A DNA stretch of 27,748 nucleotides from Anaerolineae bacterium (GTDB lineage: Bacteria; Chloroflexota; Anaerolineae; Promineifilales; Promineifilaceae). Shown here in pieces: positions 16,651 to 23,917 of the stretch. The stretch lies in assembly GCA_028284105.1 (NCBI GenBank), contig JANQSK010000446.1:1-27748 (forward strand), given 5' to 3'. How positions within the stretch are numbered: position 1 is the first letter of the stretch; each line of letters begins with the position of its first letter. A model generated the notes under the pieces. The model searched no databases. It was not told the origin of the DNA and saw only the letters and a list, made by a program, of their open reading frames with translations. Made by a program: the position numbers and the translations under genes.

Positions 16651-17553
16651 ATGAAAAATCGAATACAAGTAGTGGGGTTGGCCGCCATCATTGTTCCCTT
16701 TTTAATCGGTTGTGGACTTCAAGCAGTTGAAGAGCCTTCCGCACCAATTGAAGCAGTACCAATTGAATTGGAAGAGGATACAGATACAGCAGAAGCAGAG
16801 GTTGAAGAAGCTGTTGTTGAAGAAGAATCAGAACCAGAAGCAGAAGAGGTGATGGAAGAGCCCACACCTGAACCGGTTGAAGAACCAACGGCAGAACCTG
16901 TTGAGGAACCCACTGAAGAAGCCATGGAAGAGCCCACACCTGAACCGGTCGAAGAACCAACAGCAGAGCCTGTTGAAGAACCCACATCTGAACCCGTTGA
17001 AGAACCTGAAGCAGCCATTACCATATTTCAAATTTCTCAAGATGAGTCAAATGTTCGCTTTGAACTCGATGAGGACTTAGCAGGGAATCGCATAACAGTG
17101 GTTGGTGAAACAGATCAAGTTGCTGGGGAACTGGCTGTAGATTATAGTGATTTATCGTCAGCACAGGTGGGTGTGATTCAAATTAATGCGCGTACGCTTG
17201 TAACAGATAACGAATTCCGAAATAGGGCTATTAACAATCGTATTCTTGATACAGGTACATTTGAGTTTATTACATTTACACCATCAGCCGTTGAAGGATT
17301 GGATGGGGCAATCGCAGTTGGTGAAACTGTAGATTTTACTTTGGTCGGCTCTCTCACTGTTCGTGATATTTCACAAGATGTGACATTTACCGTGACAGCA
17401 ACGGCCGTTTCTGATACGCAAATCACAGGCAGCGCAAGCACCATCATTTTGCTTGAAGATTATGAAATTACCATTCCCCAGGTGCCTAATGTTGCTAACA
17501 TTGAAGAAGAAGTAGAACTCTATATTGATTTCACTGCGAATGCGGTACAATAA
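16651..17553 (+). CDS. Lipoprotein with E/P-rich stalk and YceI domain
   Basis: This 300-residue protein begins with a lipoprotein signal ending in the lipobox LIGC (Cys21), so it should be anchored to the outside of the cytoplasmic membrane. Residues about 25-125 form a low-complexity stalk of EEPTPEPV / EEPTAEPV units. The C-terminal domain (about 128-300) matches YceI, a lipocalin-like barrel that binds polyisoprenoids; landmarks are SNVRFEL, VAGELAVDY, INARTLVTDNEFRNRAI and VGSLTVRDISQDVTF. The Shine-Dalgarno is strong (AGGAG, 16640-16644) and a good terminator follows at 17581. ACGGCCGT lies at 17401, where adjacent Thr-Ala pairs are written aca gca and then acg gcc. Confidence 0.9.
   Translation: MKNRIQVVGLAAIIVPFLIGCGLQAVEEPSAPIEAVPIELEEDTDTAEAEVEEAVVEEESEPEAEEVMEEPTPEPVEEPTAEPVEEPTEEAMEEPTPEPVEEPTAEPVEEPTSEPVEEPEAAITIFQISQDESNVRFELDEDLAGNRITVVGETDQVAGELAVDYSDLSSAQVGVIQINARTLVTDNEFRNRAINNRILDTGTFEFITFTPSAVEGLDGAIAVGETVDFTLVGSLTVRDISQDVTFTVTATAVSDTQITGSASTIILLEDYEITIPQVPNVANIEEEVELYIDFTANAVQ
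16852..16995 (+). repeat. 72-bp imperfect tandem repeat in the YceI lipoprotein stalk
   Basis: The segment starting ATGGAAGAGCCCACACCTG at 16852 recurs at 16924, a period of 72 bp (24 residues), with a few synonymous changes. The units encode alternating EEPTPEPV and EEPTAEPV blocks. Such repeats usually change length by slippage and set the distance of the folded domain from the membrane. Confidence 0.85.
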
Positions 17554-17580
17554 TTAATACAGAGATAGACTAAAATTTGA

Positions 17581-17616
17581 GAAAGGTCACAATTATTTAT
17601 TGTGGCCTTTCTTTTT
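17581..17616 (+). terminator. Rho-independent terminator after the YceI lipoprotein gene
   Basis: The stem is GAAAGGTCACAAT (17581-17593) against ATTGTGGCCTTTC (17599-17611), 13 pairs including one G-U. The loop has 5 nt (TATTT) and a run of five T follows. It is the clearest terminator in the window. Confidence 0.88.
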
Positions 17617-17625
17617 GGATTTCAT

Positions 17626-17784
17626 ATGGAAGAAACAACCCTCGTCATCATTTCTATTATTTTGTTGCCTATATTGGCTTTTCTGCCTGGAATAATTGGG
17701 CCTTGGGAACTGTGGCACAGCATGGTATTGATGTTTGTGTTGGGATTCGGTGGTTTGTTTTATCAGTGGTCTCAAAACAAATAA
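17626..17784 (+). CDS. Possible small membrane protein (52 aa)
   Basis: From the ATG at 17626 the frame encodes 52 residues forming two hydrophobic helices (about 5-24 and 32-46) separated by a PGIIGPWELW turn, and ending QWSQNK. The composition is that of a real small membrane protein. However, it begins only 10 nt after the U-tract of a strong terminator and has no clear Shine-Dalgarno. Expression would therefore need read-through or a promoter inside the terminator region. No family is recognised. Confidence 0.45.
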   Translation: MEETTLVIISIILLPILAFLPGIIGPWELWHSMVLMFVLGFGGLFYQWSQNK

Positions 17785-17875
17785 TTTTCTTAATTTTAAT
17801 ATAAAGTACTTACTTTAGTTCTTGAAATTGCCCCCCTTTTTGATTACCCTTCAAAAATTGAGCTAGAAAAGCTAC

Positions 17876-18316
17876 GTGAAGAAAATGAGCAGATTGATTA
17901 AAGCAAAAGTTTTGTGGTTTGTGAATATTGCCTTATTAACGGCCGTTTTTGCATTTACCATTACACCGCTTTTAGGCATCAATCTTGCGATTTATTCCCC
18001 AACCCACACCCATATTTACTTTGGTGATGTTGATCTAGAGCACGAGCATCATGATGGTCATGACCATTCTCATAAAGTCGATGTGAAGAAAATGTCGCAG
18101 GTTGAGCTTTTTCAGTTTTTTAATGAATCGATTGCTTTTCTAACGACCAAAGATGTTGGGAATTTAGGCTTGTTTTATATCGCGTTGATGATGCTAAATG
18201 CGTCTCTGCTCACATTTGCATCTCAGCTTAACCTGCTGCGATGGTCACCTGATGAACAATCTGTTCAGTTATTATTTACCCCTCCTGTATCACCTCCCCC
18301 TCGCTCCTTGTCCTAA
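17876..18316 (+). CDS. Membrane protein with His-rich loop, function unknown
   Basis: This encodes 146 residues. A first hydrophobic helix (about 10-38) is followed by a loop carrying THTHIYF and EHEHHDGHDHSH (about 43-67), then a second helix (about 97-118), and a Pro-rich tail (TPPVSPPPRSLS). The clustered histidines suggest binding of a soft or borderline metal such as copper, zinc or nickel; this is inferred from composition only. The start is either GTG at 17876 or ATG at 17885. It carries ACGGCCGT at 17939. It sits between two lipoprotein genes with which it may share a role in metal handling or surface assembly. Confidence 0.75.
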   Translation: MKKMSRLIKAKVLWFVNIALLTAVFAFTITPLLGINLAIYSPTHTHIYFGDVDLEHEHHDGHDHSHKVDVKKMSQVELFQFFNESIAFLTTKDVGNLGLFYIALMMLNASLLTFASQLNLLRWSPDEQSVQLLFTPPVSPPPRSLS

Positions 18317-18649
18317 TCTGCAAATATTTGAGATCGCACGATTGGCCTTGAAAAAGTCTTTGTAAATCTCAAATATTGATGATGGGAGAAATTAGTTTTT
18401 GATAATGATGTCTTCCATACCCACAAACAGAATCTTATAAATATTAATAACAATAAGAGGCGATAGCACTGTTCTGTTCAGTGTTCCGAAGTTTCTAAAT
18501 TGAAAAACATTTTAGCAAAAGCTTTGGAACCTCGATGAAACGAAATTTAAAGCTGTCATTTTATTCAAAACAGGAACTTCGTTTCACTTAAATGCCATGT
18601 TAAACGGCCGTTATTTGCTATCGTCTATGTAAATGATTTAGGACATAAA
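18317..18649. other. Intergenic region with long inverted repeat and MITE-like copy
   Basis: No gene is seen. A 12-bp perfect inverted repeat AATATTTGAGAT / ATCTCAAATATT (18323-18334 and 18366-18377), with a 31-nt spacer, directly follows the gene at 17876 and may act as a weak terminator. Copy B of the MITE-like repeat occupies 18481-18591, and ACGGCCGT lies at 18604. The stretch ACCCACAAACAGAATC near 18418 resembles ACCCATAAACAGAATA near 16056, possibly traces of a shared older repeat. Confidence 0.5.
18481..18591 (-). repeat. MITE-like intergenic repeat, copy B (inverted)
   Basis: Read on the - strand it starts TTAAGTGAAACGAAGTTCC and ends AACTTCGGAACAC, matching copy A at 54-169 over its whole length (111 against 112 bp), with the best conservation in the first half and at the ends. 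Terminal inverted repeats share GTG and CGAAGTT. It is intergenic and encodes nothing. Confidence 0.75.
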
Positions 18650-19219
18650 ATGCAAAATTCAAAAAAATATCTACTGATTACCTTACTTTTTTCAATGATC
18701 TTCTTTGTCGCCGCGTGCTCTTCAGCAGGTGGTAGCGAACCTGATGCGACTGAATCTATGGAAGAGATGGAAGAAATGGAAGAGATGGAACATGATGACG
18801 AATCCATGGAAGGAATGGAGCACGACGACGAATCTATGGAAGAAATGGAGCATTCGGATGGAGATGATCATTCAGATCACTCAGATCATTCAGATCACGA
18901 CCATGAAGATTCAGCTCGAATCATGAATGAAGGTGCCACAATTAATATCATGTCCCCAGCAACGGGTGATACATTTGCCTTTGGTGAACAAGTTCTGATT
19001 GAGGTTGAAGTAGAAAACTTTGAACTAGGCGCTGATGGCAATCATTGGCATGTGTATGTTGATGGCTCATCATGGGGAATGGTCTTAGGTGGCAATTTGG
19101 ATCAACCATTGGTGGGTCTAGAGCCTGGTCAACACATGATCGAAACATATTTAGCCAATGGTGATCATGAAGAGCTTATGCAAGGTTCTTCAATTATGAT
19201 CGTCGTAGAAGATCAATAA
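18650..19219 (+). CDS. Met/Asp/His-rich lipoprotein
   Basis: This is a 189-residue lipoprotein with lipobox VAAC (Cys23), so it should sit on the outer face of the membrane. Residues about 35-88 are low-complexity: SMEEMEEMEEMEHDDE-like units, then HSDHSDHSDHDHED. Such Met and His clusters are common in extracytoplasmic copper-binding proteins. The C-terminal domain (about 95-189) is beta-rich with NHWHVYVDGSSW and LEPGQHMIETYLANGDHEEL. It recalls DUF4399-like extracytoplasmic domains that carry similar HWH and pGxH motifs, though the family call is tentative. It starts 15 nt after AGGAC, a fair Shine-Dalgarno at slightly long spacing. Confidence 0.82.
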   Translation: MQNSKKYLLITLLFSMIFFVAACSSAGGSEPDATESMEEMEEMEEMEHDDESMEGMEHDDESMEEMEHSDGDDHSDHSDHSDHDHEDSARIMNEGATINIMSPATGDTFAFGEQVLIEVEVENFELGADGNHWHVYVDGSSWGMVLGGNLDQPLVGLEPGQHMIETYLANGDHEELMQGSSIMIVVEDQ

Positions 19220-19234
19220 GAACAGACAGTTAAT

Positions 19235-19266
19235 CCCCATTGGGTGAGAGAACTTGCTCAATGGGG
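19235..19266. terminator. Hairpin between convergent genes, probable bidirectional terminator
   Basis: CCCCATTG (19235-19242) pairs with CAATGGGG (19259-19266) around a 16-nt loop, midway between the stops of the + strand lipoprotein gene and the - strand hydantoinase gene. There is no strong T-run, so efficiency is uncertain, but the position fits. Confidence 0.55.
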
Positions 19267-19268
19267 GC

Positions 19269-20573
19269 TTATTCTAGATTTAGAATTTTTCCTCTCACAA
19301 TAGTCGTTTTCGGCCATCCCTTTAGCAGTAAACCCTCATAGGGTGTCCAACCAGCCGTTTCATGGAGCGTTTGGCTTGAAATTGTTTTTTCAAGATTGGG
19401 ATCAAAAACAACGATATCTGCATCATAGCCAACGCCAATATGCCCTTTGTTATGAAATCCTGTTAACTTAGCAGGGGCAGTCGCACAAAGATTGACCCAC
19501 TGATTGAGAGATAAACGGCCGTTTACCACCCCCTGATACACACTAGCAAATCGCATTTCAATTGAAGGAACCCCACCAGGAATTTGACTAAAATCATTGA
19601 GGCCGGTTGCTTTTTCTTCTTTTGTGAATGGACAATGATCCGTGCTAACAATTTGCAAGTCGTTGTTCGCTAAAGCATGCCATAACTTATCATTTTCAGG
19701 TTTAGGCCTGAGGGGAGGGGAGCAAACAGGCAAAGTTCCGTCCACGCCAGGACGGTCATAAAGCTCTTGCGACAAAAATAGATATTGGGGGCAAGTTTCT
19801 CCTGTGACAGGGATCCCTTTTGCTCTAGCAGCTTGAATTTCTTGGACAACTGCATCACAGGAAACATGGAATATGTGGATTGGTAATCCGACGCGTTCAG
19901 CAATTTTAATGACGCGGTGTACTGATTCTGCTTCAAATTCTTCCGGTCGACTGCGTGAATGCCAGTGTGGAGAAACACGGCCGTTTGCCACATTTTCTTC
20001 TATCAGAGCACAGATGATGTCCCAATTTTCAGCATGAATGACAGGAAGCCCGTTCACTTTTTTGATGGCTTGAAAGGCCTTATAAAGTGCATCATCTGTT
20101 AAGCGATGTCCATAGGCCATATAAAGTTTGTACGTTTTGCACCCTGCTTCTGCAACCTCAGGAAGCTGTTCCAATTTAGGAATATCCGTCGGGGTAATCG
20201 TCATATGAAGACCAAAGTCAATGACGCTTTTGCTTTTCGCTAAGGTCTGCCGCTCTAGGTACGCTTCTAACAGAGGCTGTTCGGGTTTGGCCTCGACAAA
20301 GTCTATGATTGTCGTTGTGCCACCCAAAGCCGCAGCTCGGGTGCCGCTATAAAAATCGTCTGTTGAAGTGAATTTGCCAATTGGCATTTCAAGGTGGACA
20401 TGAATGTCAACACCGCCAGGGATGACGAGTTTGCCATAAGCGTCAATTTCATTCGTACCTTGAAGAGAATTCCCAATTGCGGCAATTTTATCACCTTGAA
20501 TGGCGACATCAGTTTGGATGGTTGAAACGGCCGTTACGATCGTTCCGTTTTTGATGACTAAATCAAACGGCAT
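19269..20573 (-). CDS. Hydantoinase/dihydropyrimidinase-family cyclic amidohydrolase
   Basis: This family hydrolyses the cyclic amide bond of hydantoins or dihydropyrimidines using a binuclear metal centre in a TIM barrel. Starting at the ATG at 20573 (434 residues), all metal ligands are visible: His58 and His60 in GVDIHVHLEMP, carboxylated Lys149 in CKTYKLYMAY, His180 in VIHAEN, His236 in HIFHVSCDA and Asp312 in STDHCPFT. The frame is open further upstream, but 20573 lies just 4 nt after the oxidoreductase stop and puts VIKNGTIV at the N-terminus as usual. Tight spacing suggests the two enzymes serve one pathway, perhaps N-heterocycle catabolism (inference). It carries ACGGCCGT at 19515, 19977 and 20527. 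Confidence 0.93.
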   Translation of the reverse strand: MPFDLVIKNGTIVTAVSTIQTDVAIQGDKIAAIGNSLQGTNEIDAYGKLVIPGGVDIHVHLEMPIGKFTSTDDFYSGTRAAALGGTTTIIDFVEAKPEQPLLEAYLERQTLAKSKSVIDFGLHMTITPTDIPKLEQLPEVAEAGCKTYKLYMAYGHRLTDDALYKAFQAIKKVNGLPVIHAENWDIICALIEENVANGRVSPHWHSRSRPEEFEAESVHRVIKIAERVGLPIHIFHVSCDAVVQEIQAARAKGIPVTGETCPQYLFLSQELYDRPGVDGTLPVCSPPLRPKPENDKLWHALANNDLQIVSTDHCPFTKEEKATGLNDFSQIPGGVPSIEMRFASVYQGVVNGRLSLNQWVNLCATAPAKLTGFHNKGHIGVGYDADIVVFDPNLEKTISSQTLHETAGWTPYEGLLLKGWPKTTIVRGKILNLE

Positions 20574-20577
20574 TGAT

Positions 20578-22773
20578 CTACTCAGGTATTGAGAGCCAGA
20601 CGGGGACACCGCTAAAAGCGGCGTTGCCCGTCAAAACATCCATTGTCATTTCATCTGTTAGATCATTGATGGAAACACCGGCATGTTTTTCAGCAACCTG
20701 AAGCTGGGTTCCCTTCCGATTGTGACCCCAGCCGTGTGGAATGCTAACAACACCAGGCATCATCTCATCGCTAACTTCAACGGGGAGCTGAACGTGACCT
20801 ACTCTGGAGTTAACGACAGTCATCATGCCGTCTTCAAGTTGATGCTTGTCTGCATCTTTCGGACTAATCAGCAACGTGCAACGATTTTTCCCTTTGGTTA
20901 AACGAGGACTGTTGTGCATCCAAGAGTTGTTGCTTCGAAGATGACGCCGTCCAATGAGCGTTAATGGTTCTTTTGGGGTTTTGCTAAATTTAGAGTTGAG
21001 TCGCTCCAAATCTTCGACTAACAACTGAGGGGCGAGCTGAATACGGCCGTTTTCAGTCATCAAACGTACATTGAACATTGGCTTGTGAGGACCTAAATCA
21101 ATACCGTGTTTGCTATTGATCAATCTTTGGACCGTAAGCCCTTGCTGGCCATTTGTCTGGAGCTTCTTTTGATTAATACCTTTAGCACCGTATGGGCCAA
21201 ATCGAAGACCTAAGTCTATGATTTTTCGAGGAGGAAGCCGCCGTGGGAGGTCTAATTTGTTCCGTTGACGATTTGTGTCGTGATTGTTTTCAAAGCGGAA
21301 ACGTAACTCTTGGAAGATTTCCCAATCATGTTTTGCCCCTTCAACCGGTTCAAAAAGCGCTTCAGAATATTTCGAACTGTTTCTGACCGCTAAATTATGG
21401 AAAACAAGATCATAATGTTCAGTTTCAAGCCCGGTTGTTGGTGGTAGGATGATGTTAGCATGCCGGGTCGTTTCATTAATGTAAATGTCTATTGACACCA
21501 TGAAATCTAAATTTTCAAACGCTTCATCAAGCTGGCGACCATTCGGACTAGATAAGACGGGATTTCCCGCAATTGTCACCATGCTTTTGATTTGAGCTGG
21601 CCCTTCGGTCAATATCTCTTCTGCTAAACCGGAAACAGGTAACTCGCCGCCAAATTCAGGTAATTTGCGAACGGCCGATTGCCAGCGATTAAATCGCTGC
21701 TTGCCAGGTCTATTTCCACCCAAGACAGTGATGACATCGATTGCTGGTGCAGGGAACATGGCGCCTCCTGGAGAGTCCATATTGCCAGTAACTAGATTGA
21801 TCACGTTGACAAGCCATTGACAAAGCCCCCCAAATTCTTGAGTTGAAACACCCATACGACCGTAACAAACGGCCGTTTTTGAAGCGCAAAAATCACGTGC
21901 GATTTGTTTGACCGCTTCTGCTGGAATACCTGTTTTGTCCGCAACTGATTCAGGTGAGAAATCAGCAACTATATCTTGAATGACAGAGAGTCCATCCATT
22001 TGTGAGGCAAGCTCACCTGGATTATCAAGCCCTTCTGCATGAATGGTGTGGAGAAGGGCGAGTAGAAAGAGAGCGTCTGCACCTGGTTTAATGAAGTGGT
22101 GTTCGTCGGCCAAAACGGCCGTTTCTGTGCGTCGAGGATCGATGACAACTATTTTTCCACCTCGTTTTTGAATACCCTGTAGCCGTTTTTTAATGCCGGG
22201 CGCCGTCATAATACTGCCATTTGAAGCCAAAGGATTTGCTCCTAGCATCAACATGTAGTGTGTTCGATCAACATCAGGAATGGGTAAAAGCTGTGGATGA
22301 CCAAACATGAGATCGGCAGCAAAATGATGCGGGAGTTGATCAGCTGATGTCGCAGAGAATCGGTTTTTTGTACGAAGTGAACGGACGAAGGGGGGACTAT
22401 AGATCATGGCTCCCATATTGTGTACATTGGGATTGCCCTGATAAACGCCTACCGCATTATTGCCATGTTTTGCTTGGACTGCTTGAATGCCAGCTACCAC
22501 TTCAGAAAAAGCCTCTTCCCAGCTCATTTGTTGCCAACCCGTTTCTGTGCGGCGAACTGGTAGTTTGAGGCGGTCAGGATCGCGATAGATATCTTCGAGT
22601 GCGGTTGCTTTTGGACAAATATGACCTTGGCTAAAAGGGTCATTTTTATCACCACGAATTGCTATGATATCTTGGCCACTGTATTCAATTTCCAAGCCGC
22701 ACATTGCCTCACACAAATTGCAAGTGCGATAATGGCGTTGTGTTTCGCGTTTCTCTTTATTTTTCGTCCTCAT
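20578..22773 (-). CDS. Molybdopterin-dependent oxidoreductase with one [4Fe-4S] cluster
   Basis: This is a 731-residue member of the DMSO reductase/formate dehydrogenase superfamily, binding a bis-pterin Mo or W cofactor. The N-terminal cluster ligands are Cys18, Cys21, Cys25 and Cys53 in TCNLCEAMCG and HICPKA. Cofactor-binding landmarks include SADQLPHHFAADLMFG, MLGANPLASNGS and VIDPRRTETAVLADEHH. The C-terminal molybdopterin-dinucleotide-binding domain includes VSIPHGWGHNRKG. No Tat signal is seen, so it is probably cytoplasmic. No partner iron-sulfur or membrane subunit is encoded next to it. The substrate cannot be assigned; the downstream hydantoinase points to an N-heterocycle or related compound. 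The ATG at 22773 is preceded by GGAAGG. It carries ACGGCCGT at 21043, 21869 and 22115. Confidence 0.93.
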   Translation of the reverse strand: MRTKNKEKRETQRHYRTCNLCEAMCGLEIEYSGQDIIAIRGDKNDPFSQGHICPKATALEDIYRDPDRLKLPVRRTETGWQQMSWEEAFSEVVAGIQAVQAKHGNNAVGVYQGNPNVHNMGAMIYSPPFVRSLRTKNRFSATSADQLPHHFAADLMFGHPQLLPIPDVDRTHYMLMLGANPLASNGSIMTAPGIKKRLQGIQKRGGKIVVIDPRRTETAVLADEHHFIKPGADALFLLALLHTIHAEGLDNPGELASQMDGLSVIQDIVADFSPESVADKTGIPAEAVKQIARDFCASKTAVCYGRMGVSTQEFGGLCQWLVNVINLVTGNMDSPGGAMFPAPAIDVITVLGGNRPGKQRFNRWQSAVRKLPEFGGELPVSGLAEEILTEGPAQIKSMVTIAGNPVLSSPNGRQLDEAFENLDFMVSIDIYINETTRHANIILPPTTGLETEHYDLVFHNLAVRNSSKYSEALFEPVEGAKHDWEIFQELRFRFENNHDTNRQRNKLDLPRRLPPRKIIDLGLRFGPYGAKGINQKKLQTNGQQGLTVQRLINSKHGIDLGPHKPMFNVRLMTENGRIQLAPQLLVEDLERLNSKFSKTPKEPLTLIGRRHLRSNNSWMHNSPRLTKGKNRCTLLISPKDADKHQLEDGMMTVVNSRVGHVQLPVEVSDEMMPGVVSIPHGWGHNRKGTQLQVAEKHAGVSINDLTDEMTMDVLTGNAAFSGVPVWLSIPE

Positions 22774-22844
22774 TCCACACCTTCCTACTCAGTGATTTTC
22801 AACAAAACTTTGGATACTCAACAGCAATATGAAAATTACTTCGA

Positions 22845-22897
22845 GGAGAACAAAAGCTTAGAGCAGTGATTTTAATTTTAGGTGCTTTTTGTTCTCC
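22845..22897. repeat. Inverted repeat upstream of the oxidoreductase gene
   Basis: GGAGAACAAAAGC (22845-22857) pairs with GCTTTTTGTTCTCC (22884-22897) with one bulged base and a 26-nt spacer. It lies after the hydrolase stop and about 70 bp before the oxidoreductase start on the - strand. It may be a terminator without a clear U-tract, or an mRNA leader structure. Confidence 0.5.
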
Positions 22898-22924
22898 ACT
22901 TCGCTATTTTAGATGATGTCTAAC

Positions 22925-23719
22925 TTATAAATTGTCTTCTAGAAATTGAATTGCTTCTTGCCAAGCGTCACCCGCAATCCCTGGCTGGTTAAAGTTATCT
23001 TCTGTAATAAATGCGTGGCCCACTCCAGGATAAATCGAAATTTGATTGACGATGTTAAGACTGTCGAGCGCTGCCTCAAATTCGATGACATCCTCTACAA
23101 AGATAGATTGGTCTTCTTCCGCAAAGATGCCAAGGATGGGTTGATTATCAACTAACGGCCGTAATAATTCAGGATTTGTTTCAACAGCCCCATAATACAT
23201 GATCGTCATCGCTAACCGCTCTGATTGGCGTAAACCGAGCTGTAATGAGTGCTCACCCCCAAAACAAAAACCCATCGTTGCCGTTCGTTCTGCATCTGCT
23301 TCGGGAAGAGTCATTAGGTAATCCAGAGCAACATCAAGGTCGCCAAAAACTTGTTCTTCTGGTGTAGTCAGTCTTAGCCAAATGGCGCGTGGAATTTGTG
23401 AAGTTAGATTGCCTCGATATGCATCAGCTGCGAGCACAATGTAGCCTTCATCTGCGAGGGCATCTGCCAAAACGATGATGCCTTCATTTAGTCCCCACCA
23501 TTCGTGGATCATCAGAACGGCTGGAAATGGTCCCTCACCTTCCGGTTTTGCCAAATAGCCATGTAGTTCTGTCCCTTCAGCAACACTGTAGGTCACATTT
23601 GTAAAGTCAGTTGATGATTGTCCAAATAAAGCGTCAAAAATGATAAATCCCGCCAATGTTAAAACGAAAAATCCAAGTAGGCCCACAAGGCCAAGTACAA
23701 TTCTTTTAATCCATTTCAT
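22925..23719 (-). CDS. Membrane-anchored dienelactone hydrolase-family protein
   Basis: This is an alpha/beta hydrolase of the dienelactone hydrolase type (264 residues). It has an N-terminal membrane anchor (about 7-29, preceded by basic residues), so the catalytic domain probably faces outside. The triad is visible: Cys152 in GFCFGGE, Asp203 in AEEDQS and His235 in GVGHAF, with Glu73 in IHEWWG as in the family. Cytoplasmic dienelactone hydrolases lack such an anchor. The start at 23719 is supported by GAAGGTG upstream. The natural substrate is unknown; an ester or lactone is likely. It carries ACGGCCGT at 23155. Confidence 0.9.
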   Translation of the reverse strand: MKWIKRIVLGLVGLLGFFVLTLAGFIIFDALFGQSSTDFTNVTYSVAEGTELHGYLAKPEGEGPFPAVLMIHEWWGLNEGIIVLADALADEGYIVLAADAYRGNLTSQIPRAIWLRLTTPEEQVFGDLDVALDYLMTLPEADAERTATMGFCFGGEHSLQLGLRQSERLAMTIMYYGAVETNPELLRPLVDNQPILGIFAEEDQSIFVEDVIEFEAALDSLNIVNQISIYPGVGHAFITEDNFNQPGIAGDAWQEAIQFLEDNL

Positions 23720-23853
23720 TTGATTTCACCTTCAGGTATTGAGTTTGATAAATTGGTTTTATCATTGAAGCGAAAGCGATTCCAAGCCTAATTGAGAATA
23801 CTTATTTTTGATTTAGACTCAAAGATTCCCAAGAACTTGTGAAGAGGTTAACC

Positions 23854-23890
23854 AAATAGTAGGCTCCTATCTTATTGGAACCTACTATTT
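23854..23890. terminator. Hairpin after the C45-family gene, probable terminator
   Basis: AAATAGTAGG plus TCC (23854-23867) pairs with GGA plus CCTACTATTT (23877-23890), with one internal mismatch and a 9-nt loop. It lies about 30 bp downstream of the - strand stop at 23918 and separates that gene from the dienelactone hydrolase gene. Only short T-tracts flank it, so it may act on either strand. Confidence 0.6.
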
Positions 23891-23917
23891 GCATCATTTT
23901 GAAAATTTATTATGAAG

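Noticed and set aside
16688..17040. Long - strand open frames opposite the lipoprotein stalk (three overlapping frames of 70-101 codons, Ser/Gly- or Leu/Gln-rich)
   Set aside because: They are by-products of the GAA/CCA repeat on the + strand, with low-complexity translations and no ribosome site.
17800..17902. Short + strand frame reading ...PSKIELEKLREENEQID that overlaps the start of the His-rich membrane protein gene
   Set aside because: It looks like a coiled-coil tail but has no start codon and only about 34 codons. It is probably chance or a tiny remnant.
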